A stretch of DNA of 64,000 bases from Pegoplata infirma (Eukaryota > Arthropoda > Insecta > Diptera > Anthomyiidae): NCBI GenBank assembly GCA_963921195.1, contig OY992539.1, positions 210,556,035 through 210,620,034 on the forward strand, written 5' to 3'. Position numbers and translations under genes: made by a program. This document shows positions 1 to 10,516 of the stretch, piece after piece. Numbering within the stretch: position 1 is the first letter of the stretch; each line of letters opens with the position of its first letter. The notes below the pieces were generated by a model. That model saw nothing but the letters and a program-made list of their open reading frames with translations, was not told the DNA's origin and ran no database searches.

Positions 1-1118
1 CTACAGAAAATTTCACTCCGAAATGTATAAATTTTTGTATAGAAAATTTTACTCTGAATTGTATAGAATTTTCTATAGAAAACTGTACTGTATAAAATTT
101 TCTAAAGACAAATTTGCTCCGACATGTATAAAATTGTCTATAGAAAAATTTACACCGAAATGTTTAAAATTTTTTAATGCTATATTTTCTTTAGAACATT
201 TTACTCCGAAATGTATAAAATTTTTTATAGTAAATTTTACTCCGAAAAGTATACAATTTTCTATAGAAAATTTTACTCCGAAATGTATAAAATTTTCTAT
301 AGAAAATTTTACTCTTAAATGTATAAAATTGTCTCTAGAAACTTTTACTCCGAAATGTATAAAATTTTCTATAGAAAATTTTACTCCGAAAATTTTTATT
401 TTACTCCGAAATGTATAAACTTTTTCTATAGAAAACTTCACTCCGAAATGTATAAAATTGTCTCTAGAATTTTTTCTCCGAAATGTATAAAATTTTCTAA
501 GATAAATTTTACTCCGAAATGTATAACATTTTCTTTAGAAAATTTTACTTCGAAATGTATAAAATTGTCTATAAAAAATTTTACTCCGAATGTATTAAAT
601 TTTCTGTAAAAAATTTTACTCCGAAATGTATAAAATTTTCTATAAAAAATTTTTGTCCGAAATGTATAAAATTTTCTATAGAAAATTTTACTTCTCAATT
701 TATATAATTTTCTATAAAAAATGTTACTCCGAAAATTTTTATTTTACTCCGAAATGTATAAAATTGTCTTAAGAAAATTTTACTCCGAAATGTATAAAAC
801 TTTCTATTGAAAACTTACCTCAGAAAAGTATAAAATTTTCAGTAGAAAATTTTACTCCGAAATGTATAAAATTTTCTGTAAAAAATTTTACTCCGAAATG
901 TATAAAATTTCCTATAGAAAATTTTTGTCCGAAGAAAATTTTACTCCAAAATTTATAAAATTTTATATAGAAAATTTTACTTCGAAATGTATGAAAGTTT
1001 CTATAGAAAATGTATAATATTTTGCTCGGAAATGTATAAAATTTTCTATAGAAAATTTCGCTCCGAAATGTATAAAATTTTCTATAAGAAATTTTACTCC
1101 GAAATGTATAAAAATTAA
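1..1118. repeat. Degenerate 36-bp minisatellite, 'ACTCCGAAATGTAT' spacer family
   Basis: About 30 diverged units. Each has the palindromic core A4T4-CTATAG-A4T4 (22 bp) followed by a 14-bp spacer close to ACTCCGAAATGTAT. Many units have substitutions or small indels, and two carry an extra 'tttttattttactccgaa' piece. The array runs off the left edge. Open frames across it arise because 36 is a multiple of 3 and the unit has few stops; they are not genes. Confidence 0.93.
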
Positions 1119-2004
1119 CCATTCTGTGCTCTTGGGACTAAAATTATAAAACTGTTAAAATATTTCAAAGAATGCTGCCACCCTAACTTAAATATTTTGC
1201 CCTTATCCAACCATATAGATAATTTGTGTATTGAAGGCAGCAGTATATTCATAAAACTTTATGGCAATTTTGTAAATGGGAAAACTTTTTTTTTTTAAGC
1301 AGCTTCCAAAAATTTTGTAAGCCACATTGTTAACAATGAATGCTGCATTAACTAAAAGCAGCAATATTACTTATTTCTATTTTTTGTTCCAAAACCTAAG
1401 AAATTCATATTCCCCCAGCCTCGCCCTTATCCACACACCTGTAATCTCTTAAAATGCATTCACTTGTAAGTTAAGTTGAAAACAGTGAACACAATACTCT
1501 AAGATTTGACTTTATATAATACAAAAAACGTTAAAAGTTTTTAATTTTGTATATTGTTTTCTCCGTTGCAATGAAAAATTCCTCGAAAACTATTTTACAC
1601 CCAAGACAATGCTGGAAATAATGGTTTTATGCGAAACGAAACGACGACAGATGTATATGCTACAGGGAAAAAACACAAAGATGGTTAAAAGGAATTTTTA
1701 TTATTTTTTTCTTCTTTTTTTTTAATTTCTATATTGTTGAAAAAGAATTTATGATGGTTTATACAATGAAAAGTTCGTTAGACTGAAATGTAAAGAAAAG
1801 TTTTATAGTCATATAACGCACACATACACACATAGTTTTATGGTAAAACTTTTAAAGTTTATTTGAATAACAAGTTGAGGGAAATGGGTTAAGTAACGGT
1901 TGAGTTTTTGGTGAACAATATGGCAACATTGTGCACAGCGTAAAAGTAACAACCTGTTGTTAATGGTAACCAGAACTTAATTTTAACCCAAACAATGTCT
2001 ATGC
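1119..2004. other. Gene-free AT-rich spacer
   Basis: No coding region, splice-supported exon or transposon end was recognised. It separates two 36-bp arrays. Its last 85 bases (1921-1965) carry two motifs, TGGCAACATTGT and TAACAACCTGTTGTTAATG, that recur exactly at 6974-7028 upstream of the CFAP157-like gene. Confidence 0.6.
1921..1965 (+). repeat. Left copy of a direct repeat flanking the 36-bp array
   Basis: TGGCAACATTGT (1921-1932) and TAACAACCTGTTGTTAATG (1947-1965) are separated by 14 bases. Both recur identically, in the same order and strand, at 6974-6985 and 7010-7028 on the other side of the array, with a 24-base separation there. Confidence 0.75.
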
Positions 2005-5000
2005 CTTTTTTTCTATTGAAAATTTTATATAAATCGCAATAAAATTTTCTATAGAAAATTTTATATAAATCGCAATAAAATTTTCTATAGAAAATTTTAT
2101 ATAAATCGCAATAAAATTTTCTATAGAAAATTTTATATAAATCGCAATAAAATTTTCTATAGAAAATTTTATATAAATCGCAATAAAATTTTCTATAGAA
2201 AATTTTATATAAATCGCAATAAAATTTTCTATAGAAAATTTTATATAAATCGCAATAAAATTTTCTATAGAAAATTTTATATAAATCGCAATAAAATTTT
2301 CTATAGAAAATTTTATATAAATCGCAATAAAATTTTCTATAGAAAATTTTATATAAATCGCAATAAAATTTTCTATAGAAAATTTTATATAAATCGCAAT
2401 AAAATTTTCTATAGAAAATTTTATATAAATCGCAATAAAATTTTCTATAGAAAATTTTATATAAATCGCAATAAAATTTTCTATAGAAAATTTTATATAA
2501 ATCGCAATAAAATTTTCTATAGAAAATTTTATATAAATCGCAATAAAATTTTCTATAGAAAATTTTATATAAATCGCAATAAAATTTTCTATAGAAAATT
2601 TTATATAAATCGCAATAAAATTTTCTATAGAAAATTTTATATAAATCGCAATAAAATTTTCTATAGAAAATTTTATATAAATCGCAATAAAATTTTCTAT
2701 AGAAAATTTTATATAAATCGCAAAAAAATTTTCTATAGAAAATTTTATATAAATCGCAATAAAATTTTCTATAGAAAATTTTATATAAATCGCAATAAAA
2801 TTTTCTATAGAAAATTTTATATAAATCGCAATAAAATTTTCTATAGAAAATTTTATATAAATCGCAATAAAATTTTCTATAGAAAATTTTATATAAATCG
2901 CAATAAAATTTTCTATAGAAAATTTTATATAAATCGCAATAAAATTTTCTATAGAAAATTTTATATAAATCGCAATAAAATTTTCTATAGAAAATTTTAT
3001 ATAAATCGCAATAAAATTTTCTATAGAAAATTTTATATAAATCGCAATAAAATTTTCTATAGAAAATTTTATATAAATCGCAATAAAATTTTCTATAGAA
3101 AATTTTATATAAATCGCAATAAAATTTTCTATAGAAAATTTTATATAAATCGCAATAAAATTTTCTATAGAAAATTTTATATAAATCGCAATAAAATTTT
3201 CTATAGAAAATTTTATATAAATCGCAATAAAATTTTCTATAGAAAATTTTATATAAATCGCAATAAAATTTTCTATAGAAAATTTTATATAAATCGCAAT
3301 AAAATTTTCTATAGAAAATTTTATATAAATCGCAATAAAATTTTCTATAGAAAATTTTATATAAATCGCAATAAAATTTTCTATAGAAAATTTTATATAA
3401 ATCGCAATAAAATTTTCTATAGAAAATTTTATATAAATCGCAAAAAAATTTTCTATAGAAAATTTTATATAAATCGCAATAAAATTTTCTATAGAAAATT
3501 TTATATAAATCGCAATAAAATTTTCTATAGAAAATTTTATATAAATCGCAATAAAATTTTCTATAGAAAATTTTATATAAATCGCAATAAAATTTTCTAT
3601 AGAAAATTTTATATAAATCGCAATAAAATTTTCTATAGAAAATTTTATATAAATCGCAATAAAATTTTCTATAGAAAATTTTATATAAATCGCAATAAAA
3701 TTTTCTATAGAAAATTTTATATAAATCGCAATAAAATTTTCTATAGAAAATTTTATATAAATCGCAATAAAATTTTCTATAGAAAATTTTATATAAATCG
3801 CAATAAAATTTTCTATAGAAAATTTTATATAAATCGCAATAAAATTTTCTATAGAAAATTTTATATAAATCGCAATAAAATTTTCTATAGAAAATTTTAT
3901 ATAAATCGCAATAAAATTTTCTATAGAAAATTTTATATAAATCGCAATAAAATTTTCTATAGAAAATTTTATATAAATCGCAATAAAATTTTCTATAGAA
4001 AATTTTATATAAATCGCAATAAAATTTTCTATAGAAAATTTTATATAAATCGCAATAAAATTTTCTATAGAAAATTTTATATAAATCGCAATAAAATTTT
4101 CTATAGAAAATTTTATATAAATCGCAATAAAATTTTCTATAGAAAATTTTATATAAATCGCAATAAAATTTTCTATAGAAAATTTTATATAAATCGCAAT
4201 AAAATTTTCTATAGAAAATTTTATATAAATCGCAATAAAATTTTCTATAGAAAATTTTATATAAATCGCAATAAAATTTTCTATAGAAAATTTTATATAA
4301 ATCGCAATAAAATTTTCTATAGAAAATTTTATATAAATCGCAATAAAATTTTCTATAGAAAATTTTCTATAAATCGCAATAAAATTTTCTATAGAAAATT
4401 TTATATAAATCGCAATAAAATTTTCTATAGAAAATTGTATATAAATCGCAATAAAATTTTCTATAGAAAATTTTATATAAATCGCAATAAAATTTTCTAT
4501 AGAAAATTTTATATAAATCACAATAAAATTTTCTATAGAAAATTTTATATAAATCGCAATAAAATTTTCTATAGAAAATTGTATATAAATCGCAATAAAA
4601 TTTTCTATAGAAAATTTTATATAAATCGCAATAAAATTTTCTATAGAAAATTTTATATAAATCGCAATATAATTTTCTATAGAAAATTTTATATAAATCG
4701 CAATAAAATTTTCTATAGAAAATTTTATATAAATCGCAATAAAATTTTCTATAGAAAATTTTATATAAATCGCAATAAAATTTTCTATAGAAAATTTTAT
4801 ATAAATCGCAATAAAATTTTCTATAGAAAATTTTATATAAATCGCAATAAAATTTTCTATAGAAAATTTTCTATAAATCGCAATAAAATTTTCTATAGAA
4901 AATTTTATATAAATCGCAATAAAATTTTCTATAGAAAATTTTCTATAAATCGCAATAAAATTTTCTATAGAAAATTTTATATAAATCGCAATAAAATTTT

Positions 5001-6922
5001 CTATAGAAAATTTTATATAAATCGCAATAAAATTTTCTATAGAAAATTTTATATAAATCGCAATAAAATTTTCTATAGAAAATTTTATATAAATCGCAAT
5101 AAAATTTTCTATAGAAAATTTTATATAAATCGCAATAAAATTTTCTATAGAAAATTTTATATAAATCGCAATAAAATTTTCTATAGAAAATTTTATATAA
5201 ATCGCAATAAAATTTTCTATAGAAAATTTTATATAAATCGCAATAAAATTTTCTATAGAAAATTTTATATAAATCGCAATAAAATTTTCTATAGAAAATT
5301 TTATATAAATCGCAATAAAATTTTCTATAGAAAATTTTATATAAATCGCAATAAAATTTTCTATAGAAAATTTTATATAAATCGCAATAAAATTTTCTAT
5401 AGAAAATTTTATATAAATCGCAATAAAATTTTCTATAGAAAATTTTATATAAATCACAATAAAATTTTCTATAGAAAATTTTATATAAATCGCAATAAAA
5501 TTTTCTATAGAAAATTTTATATAAATCGCAATAAAATTTTCTATAGAAAATTTTATATAAATCGCAATAAAATTTTCTATAGAAAATTTTATATAAATCG
5601 CAATAAAATTTTCTATAGAAAATTTTATATAAATCGCAATAAAATTTTCTATAGAAAATTTTATATAAATCGCAATAAAATTTTCTATAGAAAATTTTAT
5701 ATAAATCGCAATAAAATTTTCTATAGAAAATTTTATATAAATCGCAATAAAATTTTCTATAGAAAATTTTATATAAATCGCAATAAAATTTTCTATAGAA
5801 AATTTTATATAAATCGCAATAAAATTTTCTATAGAAAATTTTATATAAATCGCAATAAAATTTTCTATAGAAAATTTTATATAAATCGCAATAAAATTTT
5901 CTATAGAAAGTTTTATATAAATCGCAATAAAATTTTCTATAGAAAATTTTATATAAATCGCAATAAAATTTTCTATAGAAAATTTTATATAAATCGCAAT
6001 AAAATTTTCTATAGAAAATTTTATATAAATCGCAATAAAATTTTCTATAGAAAATTTTATATAAATCGCAATAAAATTTTCTATAGAAAATTTTATATAA
6101 ATCGCAATAAAATTTTCTATAGAAAATTTTATATAAATCGCAATAAAATTTTCTATAGAAAATTTTATATAAATCGCAATAAAATTTTCTATAGAAAATT
6201 TTATATAAATCGCAATAAAATTTTCTATAGAAAATTTTATATAAATCGCAATAAAATTTTCTATAGAAAATTTTATATAAATCGCAATAAAATTTTCTAT
6301 AGAAAATTTTATATAAATCGCAATAAAATTTTCTATAGAAAATTTTATATAAATCGCAATAAAATTTTCTATAGAAAATTTTATATAAATCGCAATAAAA
6401 TTTTCTATAGAAAATTTTATATAAATCGCTATAAAATTTTCTATAGAAAATTTTATATAAATCGCAATAAAATTTTCTATAGAAAATTTTATATAAATCG
6501 CAATAAAATTTTCTATAGAAAATTTTATATAAATCGCAATAAAATTTTCTATAGAAAATTTTATATAAATCGCAATAAAATTTTCTATAGAAAATTTTAT
6601 ATAAATCGCAATAAAATTTTCTATAGAAAATTTTATATAAATCGCAATAAAATTTTCTATAGAAAATTTTATATAAATCGCAATAAAATTTTCTATAGAA
6701 AATTTTATATAAATCGCAATAAAATTTTCTATAGAAAATTTTATATAAATCGCAATAAAATTTTCTTAAGAAAATTTTCTATAAATCGCAATAAAATTTT
6801 CTTAAGAAAATTTTCTATAAATCGCAATAAAATTTTCTATAGAAAATTTTCTATAAATCGCAATAAAATTTTCTATAGAAAATTTTCTATAAATCGCAAT
6901 AAAATTTTCTATAGAAAATTTT
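2005..6922. repeat. 4.9-kb homogeneous 36-bp minisatellite, about 136 copies
   Basis: The unit is 36 bp: a perfect 22-bp palindrome A4T4-CTATAG-A4T4 plus the 14-bp spacer ATATAAATCGCAAT. Most copies are identical over kilobases. Variants include CAAAAAAATT at about 2721 and 3441 (720 bp, 20 units apart), a C-TATAAATCG spacer start near 4368, 4869 and 4941, and GTATATAAAT near 4437 and 4578. The right edge (6765-6922) collects divergent units, including two with CTTAAG in the core. Homogeneous centre and decayed edges fit unequal exchange. The unit is 12 codons and stop-free in some frames, which gives very long open frames on both strands that are not genes. Confidence 0.98.
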
Positions 6923-6973
6923 ACTACGAAATTTGTCTAAAAACTACTTTCATGGGTTAATTTGTTTTCTTAT

Positions 6974-7028
6974 TGGCAACATTGTTTAGATTTTCTAACT
7001 TAGTGAAAATAACAACCTGTTGTTAATG
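6974..7028 (+). promoter_or_regulatory. Candidate promoter-proximal element of the CFAP157-like gene
   Basis: Right-hand copy of the paired motifs TGGCAACATTGT (6974-6985) and TAACAACCTGTTGTTAATG (7010-7028), ending 110 bases before the ATG at 7139. The second motif contains a near-palindrome, AACAACCTGTTGTT. Exact retention in two otherwise diverged copies 5 kb apart, next to a gene start, suggests function. That role is inferred, and no TATA box or initiator was identified with confidence. Confidence 0.35.
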
Positions 7029-7138
7029 ACAACTAAAAAATTTTTAATAAACAAAAGTTTAATCAATAAATATAAATAACAAAAATTTTGTTAAAAATTA
7101 CCAGAAGTCTTTTGTAACTTTATAATTAAATATTAAAA

Positions 7139-8989
7139 ATGAGTGCTAAAGAGGGTAAAGGCAAAAAAGGTGGCAAAGGCAAGTCAAAAAAGAGTAAAAA
7201 AGTTGATCCCAATAAATTAAATGCAGTAGATAAAACTTTTTATGAATTAACCATAACGGATCTAAATCAAAAATTGGCACGCCTGAGAACCCATTTGGCA
7301 GCACTAGATGAAACAAATCATAATTTGACAGAGAAACTTAAAATTGTTGAAGAGGATCGTACTGATGTGGCGGCTCATTTAGAGAAAACTTTAGCCGAGA
7401 GAACTGATACCATAAATGAGTTAGAAGAGCGGCTGGTAGAGATAACAAAGGTACGTAATAAAGAGAAATTACAAGCTGAAGAGCATATTAAAGATTTGGA
7501 GAACAAATATAAATCTATGCATGATCAATTGACTTCAGAGATAAAGCTTTTAAATGGTAAATTAAATTCTCTTGATGAATTTCGTATACAACGTGATGTA
7601 TTGTTGGCAAAATTTGATGATCAAGAAACTCAATTGAAAGAAAAAGATCGTTCTCATAAGGAAGCTTTATATGATCTAGAACAAAGAGCAGTGGTAGAAA
7701 AAGATGCTCTAAAAAAAGAAGTCGAAGCTAAACTATTACAAGTATCCGAGGATTTTACCAGATCTAGTGAGATACGTAATGCTGGCTATACCAGACGTTT
7801 AATAAGAGAAAATATAGCTTTACAAAAAGAAATCGATATGTTGGTACTTTCACAGATAAAAATGCAACAAGATTTTAATGAACATGTTACGAAAAATAAA
7901 GAAATGTCTGAACAATATACAGCCCTGGATCAATTAAAAAATCAATTAATTAGATCAGCTCAAAATAAGATCAGAATAATTGAGAAACTTACTGAGAACT
8001 ATGAACATTTGAAAGCTAAGTACACAGAAGTTATAAAATATCGTAATCTCTATGAGAATATAACAAAAAGAGATGTATGTGATAAATTCACCTTCAATGA
8101 AATGTCTAAGAAATTACGTGTTTTAGGACAAAAAATTGAGAGTTTAAAATTGGAAAAAAATCGTTTGATCTCCATGCATGAACAACATGAAAAAGAAATT
8201 TTAAAATTAAGAGAGGTAATACAACAAATTAAATTTACTGTGCAAGTAGCCATTAATGCTATACAAGATGAGAAATTATTTAAAAACCCACCCTCTCATT
8301 TACCATCAGCAAGTGAGAGAGAAGAAAATGCTTTAGATGATACAGCTATGAGAAAATTAAAAAGACATGATTTACTTACCGAACTTATGGATATAGTAAG
8401 CAGTCATTCAGATCGTTTACCGGATACACCCTCTTTACAAACAATATCACATTCTCAGTCTTCGGTATATCGCCGTGGTAAAATGGGTTTCTTGCCTCGT
8501 ACCGGCTCTTCGTTAATGGAAATTTTTAAACGTGAGGCACAAAGACTTTCTACCACAGAAATAACAGCTCCCCCGGTTGTGCTTCAATCACAAGATAGTA
8601 AAATAATACCCAAAAATCGTGCCAAAGAGGCTGGATCTATAATCGATGTAGAATTAGGATCCACACTTATAGTATCATCTTCCCAAGAAGAAGAGGTAGT
8701 ACAAATGGATGAAGAACCTGACGATATGGGTGAAGAAGGTTCAAGTAGTGATGTACCAACGGCTTCGGAACAAAAGATTGAGGATCAAGGTGCCACTGCT
8801 TCAACTTCAAAACGTAGTATGGTTGAAGAAGGTGATGAACAATCATCTATTCAATCTCTTGATATCTCTAAAAGAACACAGGATTCAACGGAAACTCAAT
8901 CTCGGGGTTCTCGTGTTTCGCGTATGTCAAGACAGCAGAGTTTACCACAAATTGATACGGAGGAGTTTTCAATTAATATGTTTTATTAA
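7139..8989 (+). CDS. CFAP157-like axonemal coiled-coil protein
   Basis: Single uninterrupted 616-residue frame. The ATG is in a favourable insect context (TTAAAA before it) and follows an in-frame stop-rich leader. Residues 1-22 are almost all K, G and S. Residues 35-380 are predicted coiled coil, heptad-rich in E, K, L and Q. The C-terminal 230 residues are low-complexity, rich in S, T and E. The order of a Lys/Gly-rich start, a helix beginning 'Dxx-FYELTITDLNQKLARL', a 'LNGKLNSLDEFRIQRD' stretch and a later 'YTRRLIRENIALQKEI' stretch matches my recollection of CFAP157, a ciliary/sperm flagellar protein; known vertebrate members are around 500 residues. Such proteins act at the basal body and axoneme, and a testis role in a fly is expected but not shown here. 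It may be nested in an intron of the CUB gene on the same strand. Another axonemal coiled-coil family remains possible. Confidence 0.7.
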   Translation: MSAKEGKGKKGGKGKSKKSKKVDPNKLNAVDKTFYELTITDLNQKLARLRTHLAALDETNHNLTEKLKIVEEDRTDVAAHLEKTLAERTDTINELEERLVEITKVRNKEKLQAEEHIKDLENKYKSMHDQLTSEIKLLNGKLNSLDEFRIQRDVLLAKFDDQETQLKEKDRSHKEALYDLEQRAVVEKDALKKEVEAKLLQVSEDFTRSSEIRNAGYTRRLIRENIALQKEIDMLVLSQIKMQQDFNEHVTKNKEMSEQYTALDQLKNQLIRSAQNKIRIIEKLTENYEHLKAKYTEVIKYRNLYENITKRDVCDKFTFNEMSKKLRVLGQKIESLKLEKNRLISMHEQHEKEILKLREVIQQIKFTVQVAINAIQDEKLFKNPPSHLPSASEREENALDDTAMRKLKRHDLLTELMDIVSSHSDRLPDTPSLQTISHSQSSVYRRGKMGFLPRTGSSLMEIFKREAQRLSTTEITAPPVVLQSQDSKIIPKNRAKEAGSIIDVELGSTLIVSSSQEEEVVQMDEEPDDMGEEGSSSDVPTASEQKIEDQGATASTSKRSMVEEGDEQSSIQSLDISKRTQDSTETQSRGSRVSRMSRQQSLPQIDTEEFSINMFY

Positions 8990-9026
8990 ATATTTATAAA
9001 ATTTTTAATTAAATGTATTTTTTTGT

Positions 9027-9032
9027 AATAAA
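9027..9032 (+). terminator. Poly(A) signal AATAAA of the CFAP157-like gene
   Basis: AATAAA lies 38 bases after the stop codon, followed by a T-rich stretch; a second AATAAA is at 9051-9056. This implies a very short 3' UTR and a transcript that ends before the CUB exon at 9604. Confidence 0.6.
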
Positions 9033-9603
9033 GCTTTTGGAAAATTTTTTAATAAAACGTATTTGCATTTTAGTAAAGATTAGAACTATAAATATATAAA
9101 GCTCGGCCAAATATATAGTACTCGATCTAAACCGAAAAAATTTAGCAGATGACAGAAACTTTTAAGGGACATTTTTTGAATGTTAAATTTGAAGCCAAAA
9201 TACTTTCGAATGATTCTGAATATCGAATTGAAGATCGAGGTGGAAATTAAGATACAATTTTACAATTTTTACAGTAAAGTTAAAAAAAGTTTGACATCTG
9301 AACCGTAAAATTGTGGCTTTACTTCATTTTTGGTCTGAAATTTAACTTCAGAGTCGTTTTCTGTCGACCTTTCAAAGCTAAATTTTGTTAGAACTTCGAT
9401 TTTGCACAAATTCCTATGATTGCCCCTACAATTTTTTTTTAGAGTGTAGTCAAACTAAAAAAATATGTATTAAAGACTACAAAAAGACTTTTGTAGCTAC
9501 AAAGCTACAAATGAAAAGCTTTTTTTATACTAAAAATAGTTGCAGCCGTTTAATTTAAAAACTTTGATAAACTATTATTTCTCTCTCTCCCGATTTATTT
9601 CAG
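9033..9603. other. Intergenic/intronic sequence before the first visible CUB exon
   Basis: No gene seen. A fragment near 9096-9120 (GCTCGGCCAAATATATAG) resembles the 3' tail of the DINE-1-like element at 61.8-62.6 kb. The last 25 bases form a pyrimidine-rich tract ending in TTTCAG, the acceptor of the next exon. Confidence 0.5.
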
Positions 9604-9834
9604 GGTCACTCAGTACAAACTGAAAAATGTGGCAAAACTATTTCTGACACTTGGGATTGTATCTATGAGACCAGTGGTTCTGTATTTAGTAAACTAAATC
9701 GTACCGATGTTAGTCAAGAAATTGGACCAGGTTGCCGTTGTGGCTGTATTGTACATTTGGGAATGTCTAAACCAAAACGTATTATAGCTGGAGCTACACA
9801 AAGTTGTCCGGGTAGATCATTTTGGTTGATACAG
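9604..9834 (+). CDS. CUB-domain transmembrane protein, exon (first visible)
   Basis: Exon of 231 bases between a TTTCAG acceptor and a GTAAGT donor, reading without stops in phase 0 for 77 residues. It is rich in cysteines (EKCGK, WDC, a GCRCGC cluster, QSCPG), has one N-glycosylation site (NRT), and ends in FWLIQ, the start of the central beta-strands of a CUB domain. CUB domains are extracellular protein-binding modules. Together with the next five exons it gives an 805-residue C-terminal portion. The signal peptide and any earlier domains must lie in upstream exons that were not found here. I do not recognise the specific family member, so no symbol is given. Confidence 0.8.
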
Positions 9835-10030
9835 GTAAGTGATAAAAAAATATATTTTTTTAAATAAAACTAAGACAACAATGAATTCTAATTTCCATAA
9901 AAAATTATTTCTACACTCAAAATAAATTCTCTGTCCAATCAGCAGAAAAATCTGCTGAAAATACACCCATTTTGAGCCATATGAGAAATCTGCTGATTTT
10001 AGCAGACACGGTTTGCTAAATATCTGTCAT

Positions 10031-10105
10031 AAGAGCCAGCCAGCATCGAACTCGCCACCTTCCGATTTGAAAATACACTTCTTAACCACTACGCTACGGA
10101 AGCTT
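10031..10105 (-). ncRNA. tRNA-like segment, probable SINE remnant
   Basis: On the minus strand there is an A-box-like TAGCGTAGTGG followed about 35 bases later by a B-box-like GAGTTCGATGC, the order and spacing of a tRNA-type internal promoter. The two ends do not pair as an acceptor stem and no clean anticodon arm is visible, so this is not a functional tRNA. A tRNA-derived SINE inserted in the surrounding TIR element is the simplest reading. An open frame on the plus strand here is incidental. Confidence 0.5.
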
Positions 10106-10139
10106 ATACTTTTATCTGGTGTTTTAGTTATTAACACAC

Positions 10140-10300
10140 ATGGTGTTGTTCGACAGCAGAGAAATCAGATTTTAGCAGAAATATCTGCTGATTTTAGCAG
10201 AAAAATCTGCTGATTTTAGCAGAACAATCTGCTGATTTGAGCTGAATAAGCTGCTGATTTCAGCAGAGCAATCTGCTGATTTCAGCAGAACAATCTGTTC
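10140..10300. repeat. About 21-bp palindromic tandem repeat (TCTGCTGATTTCAGCAGA)
   Basis: Seven to eight units of roughly 21 bases, each a hairpin with TCTGCTGA and its complement TCAGCAGA (or TTAGCAGA). Earlier units occur at 9940-10012 on the other side of the tRNA-like segment, so the SINE-like piece appears to split the array. Confidence 0.8.
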
Positions 10301-10516
10301 TGCTTTTTTTTATATAAAAAAATTTCTTGAAAAAATAATGAAATTCAGCAAACAAAATTAGTATAAACATAGAAAAATGTCTGTTATTTTCTTAAACTGA
10401 ATGACAGAGATTTTAGTGAAAATATCCTTCTCAGCAGAACAATCTGCTAAAAGATTGCTAATTCAAATTGAAAGTCGTTTTACAGATTTTTTGACAGAGT
10501 TTTTCTTTTGAGTGTA

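Larger units (their letters stand above)
9913..10516. mobile_element. TIR element with TA ends (Tc1/mariner-type size), carrying a palindromic minisatellite
   Basis: Left end TACACTCAAAA (9913-9923) is the exact inverse of right end TTTTGAGTGTA (10506-10516). The similarity continues inward (TCTCTGTC on the left, GACAGAG on the right). A TA duplication is consistent with Tc1/mariner-type insertion. There is no transposase. The interior holds tandem TCTGCTGATTT-AGCAGA units and a tRNA-like segment. Confidence 0.65.

Noticed and set aside
2005..6922. Resemblance to a CRISPR array (palindromic repeat plus short spacer)
   Set aside because: Spacers are identical within an array and only 14 bp, there are no cas genes, and the DNA is eukaryotic. 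It is a tandem minisatellite.
1999..6960. Very long open frames on both strands (over 1000 and over 800 codons) across the 36-bp array
   Set aside because: The unit is exactly 12 codons and lacks stops in these frames, so any such array is open. The products are monotonous repeats with no start context or homology.
10031..10105. Functional tRNA gene
   Set aside because: A- and B-box-like sequences are present, but the acceptor ends do not pair and no anticodon arm is evident.
10013..10213. 66-codon open frame as a gene
   Set aside because: It lies across the tRNA-like segment and the palindromic 21-bp repeats in a TIR element; no protein features.
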